Assembly: GCF_023078275.1 (NCBI RefSeq)
Contig: NC_062972.1
Location: 15,703,691-15,767,690 of the forward strand
Source of the DNA: Leguminivora glycinivorella
Taxonomy: Eukaryota > Arthropoda > Insecta > Lepidoptera > Tortricidae
Direction of reading: 5' to 3'
Length of the DNA stretch: 64,000 nt
Positions 56,215-64,000 of the stretch are shown piece after piece. The translations under genes and the position numbers were made by a program. The notes below the pieces were generated by a model. The model was not told where the DNA came from. It did not search any database and saw only the letters and a program-made list of their open reading frames with translations. Position 1 is the stretch's first letter, and every line of letters starts with the position of its first letter.

Positions 56215-56580
56215 TTCAGTTAGTTTTCATTAATTAATCTCATAGTTTAATTCGGATAATTATTATTAAATAATCAGACATAAACAGGGTTGTTGAGTTA
56301 TTTATAACGAAATACTAAAACATATTAACTTTTTAATTACATTTTCATTAATCCATTTCATAAATTAATTCAGGTAATTATTATTATTAAATAATACGAT
56401 CAAGGTACCTACTCAAAATATAAAATTATAAAATAATTTCATAAATAAATTCAGATAATTATTATTATTAAATAATCAGATTAAGGTACTTATTTTAAAA
56501 TATAAAATTAAAATAATTTCATAACTTAATTCAGGCAATTATTATCATTAAATGATCAGATTAAGGTACCTACTTATCTC
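56215..56580 (+). repeat. Diverged AT-rich tandem array, ~80-90-bp unit
   Basis: Blocks AATTTCATAA, AATTCAGGTAATTATTATTA and TAAATAATCAGATTAAGGTA recur. AAGGTAC falls at about 56403, 56483 and 56573. Upstream units near 56215 and 56345 are less complete. It is a minisatellite-like array of roughly four units. Confidence 0.65.
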
Positions 56581-57215
56581 TGTTCGTGGCGCTGGTAGCA
56601 CTGAAAGTGACCGCTCGTCGGCGAGCAGCCGATTTAATAACCAACTCAGGTAAAGTGGCCGGATCGACCCGGTTTTCTTGTCCATTAGCATTATTGCTTT
56701 AAATTTAAATGTTTGAGTGAAAAGTACCTTCAAATGTTACATCACTATCACTACATAGTATAAAACAAAGTCACTTTTTCTGTCCCTATGTCCCTATGTC
56801 CCTATGTCCCTTTGTATGCTTAAATCTTTGAAACTACGCAACGGATTTTGATGCGGTTTTTTTTAATAGATAGAGTGATTCAAGAGAAAGGTTTATATGT
56901 ATAATAATATCCATTAAATAGTGGAGAAGTACTGTTATTTTTGAGGTTTCTAATGTGATGTCGTAAATAATTACATGCGGGTAGATTATATTTATTTGTC
57001 TACCCCGAACATTTATATAAATTAATATCGGGTAGTTTTGTGTTGTTTACATCTCCGGTGACATTTCGCTGGGACGTCAGTCTTCGCGACCACGGCCAGT
57101 GCAACCTGGCCGAAACGTTGGGAAAAAAGGTAAAAATAATGTTAATTAATCGCATTCGACCTGTATGTGACTTTAAATATGTGTACAAAGCGCGAGAACT
57201 TAGTGTTATCTTGAT

Positions 57216-57259
57216 AAGGGATAGGGATAGCGATAGGGATAGTGATAGGGATAGCGATA
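57216..57259 (+). repeat. (GATAGG/GATAGC)n hexamer array, first Helitron half
   Basis: About seven units of GATAGG, GATAGC and GATAGT variants end exactly at the second 5' terminus. Confidence 0.85.
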
Positions 57260-57712
57260 TCACTACATAGTATAAAACAAAGTCGCTTTCTATGTCCCTA
57301 TGTCCCTTTGTATGCTTAAATCTTTGAAACTACGCAACGGATTTTGATGCGGTTTTTTTTTAATAGATAGAGTGATTCAAGAGGAAGGTTTATATGTATA
57401 ATAACATCCATTAAATAGTGGAGAAGTACTGTTATTTTTGAGGTTTCTAATGTGATGTCGTAAATAATTACATGCGGGTAGATTATATTTATTTGTCTAC
57501 CCCGAACATTTATATAAATTAATATCGGGTAGTTTTGTGTTGTTTACATCTCCGGTGACATTTTGCTGGGACGTCAGTCTTCCGCGACCACGGCCAGTGC
57601 AACCTGGCCGAAACGTTGGGAAAAAAGGTAAAAATAATGTTAATTAATCGCTTTCGACCTGTATGTGACTTTAAATATGTGTACAAAGCGCGAGAACTTA
57701 GTATTATCTTGA

Positions 57713-57848
57713 TAAGGGATAGGGATAGCGATAGGGATAGCGATAGGGATAGCGATAGCCATAGCGTTAGCGATAGCGATAGCGATAGGGATAGAGATAG
57801 GGATACGGATACGGATACGGAAACGGATACGGATACGGATACGGATAA
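57713..57848 (+). repeat. Expanded hexamer array, second Helitron half
   Basis: About 22 units change from GATAGG/GATAGC through GATAGC to GGATAC variants. Serine-rich or Asp-Ser-rich translations of this array on either strand are artefacts. Confidence 0.85.
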
Positions 57849-58405
57849 TATGGGTATCGTTAGAGGGATACGGATAATCGGTCGGCGGTCTCTTACAATC
57901 AAAGTGCTCTAAGACGATCGTTGTTTGCTTGCTTGAAGATTACGTTTGCGATAAGTATAAGCAAAATGTAAAAAATTGTAAGATATAATAGAAAAAAGTA
58001 CTTTTTACCCACCGATCATATAGTGTCGAAATACGGGCTATGTGGGATGTTTATAAAGGTTTCCCCAGCGTATATAGAATTACCTACGCTGTGGTCGATG
58101 TGTAATATTTCTACAATCATTGCAAGCAAAAGTATTATGTGCAATCGAAATAATCGCAGATAAATATACCAGAGAAACCTAAGGATCCAAATGAAAATCT
58201 TAATGAATACTTTTATTACGCGGGCGAAGCCGCGGGTAAAAGCTAGTTTTTAAATATTATGATGAAAAATCCAACACAGTACTTACTAACTGTAAACATA
58301 AGGAAATTATGTTTCTTTTGTAGGTATACTTACAGCGTAAAATAAAGAATATAATCTGAATATAGTACAAATATTTTTATTATATATACTCCGTTTCTTT
58401 TAAGA

Positions 58406-58537
58406 TTAGAATTATCTGTCAAACGGGTAAACGAAGAAGCAGTGGTCGTAAACATTCCTTCTTCGATTTCGGCCGATACCACTGATTTCTCGGAACTTAT
58501 GCACATGCTGTATGTAGATAGTGACAGTGACGTTTAA
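58406..58537 (+). CDS. Possible 3'-terminal exon, unknown gene
   Basis: After a pyrimidine-rich acceptor TTTCTTTTAAG, the frame from about 58406 reads LELSVKRVNEEAVVVNIPSS then ISADTTDFSELMHML. It ends in an acidic YVDSDSDV before TAA. AATAAA lies about 65 bp downstream. The composition is more protein-like than neighbouring random frames, and no ATG opens it, so it would need upstream exons. I did not find them. It could instead be the end of a decayed transposase. Confidence 0.25.
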   Translation, partial: LELSVKRVNEEAVVVNIPSSISADTTDFSELMHMLYVDSDSDV

Positions 58538-59568
58538 AAATTGAGCATAGTGTGAGAACTCTGCCTCTTTAGGTTTTTTAATGTACAACCCATGATAATA
58601 AATAAGAGATATTTATTAACTCGTATTCACTGTTCGATCCGCAGAATGTGCCCGATAAAAAACCTTATATCTCGTTCTTGACAGGTCTCTCTAATGCTAA
58701 AAAAAACGAAGTATAGGGTGTTATCAAATTAGTCACATATATTTTAAGGGCGTTAACATCAAAACAATTAATTTTCACTAGAAATTAATACATTTTTTTG
58801 TTTTCTATTTCCTTAACTAAATAAATATTGTAATTTATTTTCCAAATAATCATCGTCTAATGTAATTGCCTGTCAGAATGTTTAACATTGTCTCTCTTGT
58901 TACGTTAATAGTGTCTAGAGAGATCTAATTTAATTATTTTATTAACAGGTGTTTTAACATAGCACATTAAAAAACACTAGTTTTCTCAAAAAAAAAACAT
59001 AACAAAACCTATGAAGTTTGATTATGTAATAAAACTATGAAAGTTTTATTATTATATAATCAAACTTACTACCAGTACCTACTTACTAAAGTGATTTTCA
59101 AGTTCTTTGTTACTTTAAAGTTCATTCCTTTTTCATTCCTTTTTCCAACTCCCCGCAGCCATTGGAATAACAAAATTTTGATAGCTCGTAAAATTCACTT
59201 TACACTTTAACATTGTGAGTTAAGAGGAGGCTAACACATACTGTTAATTTAACAAAGATGCCATGCCAAGAAAAAATCACACTAAAACTGGACTTTAACG
59301 CAGTTTCTAATGAAAATAGGAAAAAGATTAGTACATTGTCTTGCTTGCGAATCATAACCATCGCCTATGGACACAAGCAACACCAAAAGAGACAAAAGAG
59401 TTTTCTATTTTTTTGAGAAGCATGCAAAATTAAGTGTATCTTTACTAATACCGCCGCCGACAAGGGACGAGCGATATTTTAAATATACTTAATTCCAATT
59501 TCAGAATATTTGAGATAGAATATTTTTATCCTATAAAAACCCGCGCCAGCCGTGACTTGCATCACAAT
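58538..59568. other. AT-rich, one hairpin
   Basis: AAGTTTGATTATGTAATAAA and TTTATTATTATATAATCAAAC (about 59017-59068) form a hairpin around CTATGAAAG. No other feature is supported. Confidence 0.5.
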
Positions 59569-59816
59569 AGGCTAGTTTCCTATATTTAAAATAAAATATT
59601 TTCAGCAGTGCACGAAACAAAGCATAAGTAATTAGAAGAAAAATATGGACAGTAGTTATTTTTAAACATAATTTCTATTTAATAAGTCAAAGAGAAATAT
59701 ATAAAGTAAATGAATTGATCGTGACGTCACTCCTCAGTATTTCATAGTAATTCCATATTTAGCAAATCGTTTTGACAGATCATAAGAAGAATTTGACTAG
59801 TAGGAAACTAGCCTAT
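59569..59816. mobile_element. MITE with short inverted ends
   Basis: The left end TAGGCTAGTTTCCTATA and the right end TAGTAGGAAACTAGCCTA are complementary over 15 bp, bracketing ~215 bp of non-coding DNA. The target duplication is unclear because the ends themselves begin and end with TA. Confidence 0.65.
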
Positions 59817-60633
59817 GTTTTTGCGCTAGCTCCATGTCCATGCCCTCATACTGACATTCTGGCGTTACACCCGCCCTTAAGGATTTCAGGACTCCATAAC
59901 CGCGTATGACGGTTAACTAGTACTTACTCGGGTAAAATGGCGTGCTGCTACGATACTTCAGATAAAGTGTCCATAAACTCGAGATAAATGTCGGACGAGA
60001 CGTGCAATAAGCTCTCAATAAATCACGGCTGATGTTAACCAAAAGATTTTAATAACTTTTATCTTCACTGATATAAAAATGATGTTTGTTACAAGTACTG
60101 ATTTTAAATTTAGGAACTGAAACCAATGACTTTTCAAAATCTTATATGAAATAAGATTTCATTAAGTAAACACGTCTGCAAATGATGGTATTAAGCTTAA
60201 AATCATTTTTACCCGTGAGCTGAAAACGTGAAAATATTCCTTGAAGTCTGATACGGGGGCAGCTCAATCAAGTTCAATCTTCGCCCAAGACTGAGAATTG
60301 GTCCTCATTTTATTTATGTGGTCAAATTCGCAATCTTGGCAGTATTATTATTTATTCCTTAATTTATTTACAATATTAATTTAAGAAGTGAGACTTTTAA
60401 TCGCGTATGGAACTAACCTCTTTTGGCGGCGTCGGAGGAGACGGCGTTTTCCGCGTTATTTCGGGAAAGACACATTCTTAAAAGATTTTTACACATTATA
60501 AATGTGAAAAAACGTTAAATTTTAGATCATTATTATTATATAAATATTAATGGTCAAAATATATAAACAGAATATAAATATTCGCTGTTAAAGTCGGACG
60601 TTTTATGTACCGCTTAGCGAATTCCTGATTATA
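59817..60633. other. Intergenic, nothing recognised
   Basis: No supported gene or repeat. Confidence 0.45.
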
Positions 60634-60989
60634 TACAGAGTGGGGCCTGTAACAAAGGCGAAGAATCGAACCCCAGGCCACTCTCCCTACACTGATCAAC
60701 ATTTGTTCGGCGACTTTTAAAAATAACTTGTATTTTGATTTTTATCACCCTTGAAAGTTTTTTCTAAGAGGTAATGTATTGCGAATTCTGTTAAGTCTAA
60801 AGTGTGACAGACAACGTCAATGACAACAATAATGGCGTACATTAAAGCTAATATTTATTTTGTATGAAAAATTAAAAATTTAAAGACTTCATAATTTTTA
60901 AAAGTCACTGAACAAATGTTGATCAGTATAAGGAGAATAGAATAGCCTACAGTTCAATTCTTCGCCTCTGTTACAGGCCCCACTCTGTA
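60634..60989. mobile_element. 356-bp MITE with ~100-bp inverted ends
   Basis: The ends TACAGAGTGGGGCCTGTAAC and its complement GTTACAGGCCCCACTCTGTA continue inward through GGCGAAGAATCGAA, ACTGATCAACATTTGTTC and ACTTTTAAAAAT on both sides. TATA-type sequence flanks the ends, consistent with a TA duplication. It is non-coding. Confidence 0.8.
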
Positions 60990-61915
60990 TAAAGAACCAC
61001 TTCGTATCCTAATCCCTTGGATGGGTGTACGCACAAGTAAACTGATTGCCTTCCGACTTTCCAACCCCAAGTCACCCCTAGGGAAAACAAAGTCTTCTCA
61101 CCAAGAACCTTGTTTTCTCAAGATATACGTATTATTTATCTATATGGTAACATGTATAAGTAAAACACTGATTTAAACTTTCACGATTATTACACATCAT
61201 TATTTTTAAAATCGGGACTTACTGTCAGTGTACTGGAGAAGGGGTTGAATTTTGCTATAACCCCTAAACGTATTCCTTATGAGACCGTGATCTGCGGTGT
61301 TGAGGAGGCCATAACGCGCAATAAGGTACCGTCGTGTGACGCGGAAGCGTTAAGCGGCGGTTTCCGAACGGTCGCCGAGCTGTCAAGTTGACTCTGTGAC
61401 CTGCTGATTTCAAATATTGAAATTTAATTCTATTTTTAGCTTTAAATAGGACTTCTACTCATTGTTAGTTAATTTAAGTAGTAAAGTATTATCAGTGATA
61501 CAGTTTTGGTGAAATTGGCAACGTTACACCGAGTATTTATTGGACTTTGAGGCAGGACTACCCAACTGTCAACGAGTGATCGCAGCCGTTGGAATCTGCG
61601 TTTGAAACGGGAGAGTATTCCGTTTTATTTATCATTTATTTCTACACTCAAACAAAGCTCATTGCTGCGGCCGTGAGCAACGTCAAACAAACAACATTGG
61701 CACCGTGCAGTTTCCCTTTGCTTGACGAACTAGTGGAAGCACAAGACGAGACAAGACACATTCGCCACAGACACTGCCGACTACTGACACACTGCACACT
61801 TTATTCATTCCTACAGCTCTCATCTCTGTCGTCATCTTGGCAAATCTTTCAATCTCTATTGAGATAAGTACTCATCCTTTTTTATTACATCTTTCAGAAA
61901 GCCAGACGAGTGACA
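60990..61915. other. Upstream region of the coiled-coil ORF
   Basis: GC content rises from about 61300 towards the ORF, with no repeat termini recognised. The sequence may be the 5' UTR or 5' end of the element or gene that encodes the ORF. A frame at 61589-61867 has no recognisable domain. Confidence 0.4.
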
Positions 61916-62908
61916 ATGGACACCGAAATTGCGACCGAAACTCGCAAGGCAACTGCACGACAACTAGAGATGCAGCTAAAAACAACAGCACAGGACCTAC
62001 ACGAGTCGAGGGCCTTGTCGAAGCAGTTGTTGGAGGAAAGGGAGGAAAGCGAAGTGGAGCTCCAGAAGGTAATCAACAAAAACTCAGAATTGAGAAGGGA
62101 GCTGGCGGACAATGATGTGCAGCTGACTGATGCCCGCGGAGAAGTGGACCGTTTGCAAGGCACAATAGACACCTTCAACCAGTGCGCTTCGACACATGAA
62201 GTGGCCTTGGCCCGCATCACACAGTTAGAAGAAGAACTGGGTGCGGCAAATGAGGAACTTAATTTGTTTAGGAAAGAGCGGGAGCACTATGATGCTTCGC
62301 AGTTACAGAATGTGTACCAAGAGTTGGTAAGCGGTGAAACACAATTGAGTAGGGACTCCAAACACTTAGTATTCTTTAATAGTAGTAATAAGTTAAAAAA
62401 GTACATTAAGATTAATAGGTATATTAGGAGAACCCAAAAGCTGATCAAAGGCCAGGCATGTATTAAAAAATATAGTAAATTAAAACACACATTAACAGTT
62501 ATGAAAAACAGGGTTCAAGACTGTCATTCAGAGCTGGAAGTCAAGGAATCAAATTTTCTGAAATTAAATGCCGACATTAACAGGCTGAAAGATGAGCTTT
62601 TGGCAGTATCCACCATGTATGAGACCACTAAAAAACAAGTTGAGGAGCACATACAGGCTTTTAAGAGGATACGATACCGAAGCACGAATTCAAATTTGAG
62701 ATTTTTAGGTCTTTATCGCCGTCGCGCTGACGGGGGTGGAACCCACAGAGAGGCCCTGTGTGCGTGCGCGTGGCGCACGCACACACCCGCGTCCGCGGCC
62801 GGCGCAAGTAAGTACTTACTCGCGCTCAAGCGCTCTCTATATTTGTCTAGTTTCGGACTTCTGATGCATGTTTTGGACTCCGTGAAGATATTAAGTGTAC
62901 TGATTTGA
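61916..62908 (+). CDS. Coiled-coil protein, probably mobile-element derived
   Basis: 331 codons from ATG at 61916 (context GACAATGG, favourable). Residues 1-135 are a continuous heptad-rich coiled coil (ATARQLEMQLKTTAQDL, EREESEVELQKVINKNSELR, ITQLEEELGAANEELNLF). Residues 140-185 are basic (NSSNKLKKYIKINRYIRRTQ). Residues about 195-245 form a second coiled coil (VQDCHSELEVKESNFLKLNA). After QAF near residue 250 the sequence turns abruptly into Arg/Ala-rich, CpG-rich coding with a CACAWRTHTPASAAG segment, and a good splice-donor-like CAAGTAAGTA at about 62804. The last ~80 residues are probably not native. From memory, lepidopteran transposon ORFs with a similar coiled coil followed by an esterase-like domain exist. 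No such domain is visible here. Confidence 0.5.
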   Translation: MDTEIATETRKATARQLEMQLKTTAQDLHESRALSKQLLEEREESEVELQKVINKNSELRRELADNDVQLTDARGEVDRLQGTIDTFNQCASTHEVALARITQLEEELGAANEELNLFRKEREHYDASQLQNVYQELVSGETQLSRDSKHLVFFNSSNKLKKYIKINRYIRRTQKLIKGQACIKKYSKLKHTLTVMKNRVQDCHSELEVKESNFLKLNADINRLKDELLAVSTMYETTKKQVEEHIQAFKRIRYRSTNSNLRFLGLYRRRADGGGTHREALCACAWRTHTPASAAGASKYLLALKRSLYLSSFGLLMHVLDSVKILSVLI

Positions 62909-62968
62909 CTAAAATGCAAATTTGTAATGTTTTAAGGAATGGTAGAAACAATTCCTTTTCTTATACAT

Positions 62969-63013
62969 AATGTGATTATCTTAAAAGATGATTTCTTTTA
63001 AGATAGTCACATT
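62969..63013. repeat. Short hairpin
   Basis: AATGTGATTATCTTAAAAGA pairs with TCTTTTAAGATAGTCACATT (one mismatch) around five bases. It could form a hairpin at the end of a transcript from the preceding ORF, or be a relic repeat. Confidence 0.6.
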
Positions 63014-63099
63014 GTTAGCGAAATAAAGTTATTCGGTATGTAAAAAGCTAAAACCTTTTCGATTTCAAAGAGAAGCCATATTATAGGAGTAGGTACGTA

Positions 63100-63234
63100 C
63101 AATCAACCAATTAATCTGAATCCTAGGTCATAGGCCAATCTAGACCCTTTCACAGTAAAAGTAAAACTGACTTCTGTAGCAAATAAAGGACGGTGTTCTA
63201 GAGTGGCCTAGGATTCTACATAATTGGTTGACAG
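63100..63234. mobile_element. MITE family C with TA duplication, copy 2
   Basis: The ends CAATCAACCAATTAATCTGA and ATTCTACATAATTGGTTGAC with AG match 52863-53005. Inner CCTAGGTCATAGGCC and GGCCTAGG are also shared in position. TA lies on both sides. It is 135 bp and non-coding. Confidence 0.7.
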
Positions 63235-64000
63235 TATCTACCTACCAAAAATGTATGTGAAACTTATTCTTTTTTTTTGCACATGTTTGACAGAAGTGAC
63301 AGCGTAGGAAAATTTAACTAGGTAACAATTTGGTACCTATTATACTTACCAGACACCGGATTATGTTCCAAGGTAATTAGAACTTTTTAGCAGAATTCTA
63401 ACAAAAAATCTGCCAAAGCATAAGGACCTTTTTCAGATGGAAAGCTACATATGCATCTTATATTTCTAATTTTCTAGGGTTGTGTATACATATTACCTAC
63501 CTAGCATTAGAAATACAAGGTTTAGCACAGAACAAGACCAACCATAAAAATGCTTAACTAATTTGCCAGCTAAATTTAAACCTAGGTATCGGTACTTAAA
63601 CGTATTGATTGATATTTTTATTATTTAAAACTTATTTATACTTACATATCAGCATTTCTGTTACCATAGAATTAAAACGTATATAACACTCATTTCATCT
63701 ACCAACTAAGGGCATCTGTAATCTACGTACAAATAAGGCCCGGTTAAGTCTCGAAATGTTATGTACATTTTATAATTAGATAAGTGTAAATGGGTCAAAA
63801 AATTGGGTCCATGTGCAATCGTGCATTAAGTAGGTGCACTTTTCCCAAATTGCTGCATGTATGAAATAAGGCCCATCAGTAACTTAACAAAAAATAAGGT
63901 ATTTATATACCGAATTAAGCGTAATTGTGTCGCTTAACTTCAAACCTGGATAAATCCATTCTGCTACAAGGTTAATATATATTTTTTATATATTGAATCT
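63235..64000. other. Intergenic to the window end, nothing recognised
   Basis: AT-rich with no supported gene or element. Confidence 0.5.

Larger units (their letters stand above)
56748..58246 (+). mobile_element. Helitron with duplicated 5' end and internal minisatellite
   Basis: It starts TCACTACATAGTATAAAACA after an A and ends GCGGGCGAAGCCGCG (hairpin), GGTAAAAGCTAG before a T. The first ~510 bp (56748-57259) recur from 57260, including an intact 5' TC terminus in an A|TC context, but only one 3' terminus exists. Both halves contain CCTATGTCCC repeats, CTACGCAACGGATTTTGATG, CCAGTGCAACCTGGCCGAAA and the block found in the 10513-10635 inverted repeat. There is no Rep/helicase gene, so it is non-autonomous. 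Confidence 0.85.

Noticed and set aside
57519..57902. Ser/Leu/Val-repeat protein on the minus strand and an Asp/Ser/Arg-repeat protein on the plus strand
   Set aside because: Both are translations of the GATAGG/GGATAC hexamer array in the Helitron.

Overview
The window looks like AT-rich intergenic or heterochromatin-like DNA from a lepidopteran (moth or butterfly) nuclear genome. This rests on recognisable lepidopteran repeats. There are five Helitrons with 5' TC and 3' CTRR ends inserted between A and T, several tRNA-derived SINE families, many short foldback/MITE families, a Ty1/copia element and a mariner. No bacterial-type operon, rRNA gene, CRISPR array or convincing functional tRNA gene is visible. 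No host gene of recognised function is present. The window is mostly layered transposable elements separated by AT-rich sequence without coding signal.

Layout. 1-6.4 kb: tRNA-SINEs and a non-coding ~1 kb inverted-repeat element. 6.5-7.9 kb: a compact, minus-strand non-LTR element carrying only an ORF1-like gene, with its A-rich tail and a probable 7-bp target duplication. 8.4-15.8 kb: nested MITEs, a (TCCG)n-bearing foldback, two Helitrons, a 52-bp perfect inverted repeat and TAA/ATA-flanked MITEs. 18-22.4 kb: a repeat with a tRNA-like segment, an RTE-like 3' end and a 610-bp near-palindrome nested in another inverted-repeat element. 25.4-31.6 kb: a head-to-head pair of tRNA-derived SINEs and then a ~4.8-kb foldback structure carrying about a dozen copies of a GTAAAGGAC motif. 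31.8-39.7 kb: more MITEs (one with a clean 8-bp duplication), Helitrons, SINEs, a frameshifted THAP-type exon and a second copy of the 20.7-kb palindrome.

40.7-47.3 kb: a minus-strand Ty1/copia element with almost identical LTRs. Its gag-pol is broken by a nonsense codon, two frameshifts and a complete plus-strand non-coding LTR element (249- and 248-bp LTRs, GTAC target duplication) inserted in the integrase. 47.3-52.5 kb: unannotatable AT-rich DNA. 53.3-53.65 kb: a possible small two-exon gene of unknown function (75 codons). 54.6-55.8 kb: a decayed mariner transposase preceded by an unusually complete core promoter, with a heat-shock-element-like array, TATA box and arthropod initiator at canonical spacing. 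56.2-58.2 kb: an AT-rich tandem array and a Helitron with duplicated 5' ends and an expanded hexamer minisatellite. 58.4 kb: a possible 3'-terminal exon. 61.9-62.9 kb: a 331-codon coiled-coil ORF of probable mobile-element origin whose composition changes abruptly near its end.

Most likely objects for follow-up are the promoter in front of the mariner gene, the ORF1-only non-LTR element, the motif-rich giant foldback at 26.8-31.6 kb, the small two-exon gene, and the copia element that is internally dead yet has LTRs without substitutions. None of these could be compared with a database here.
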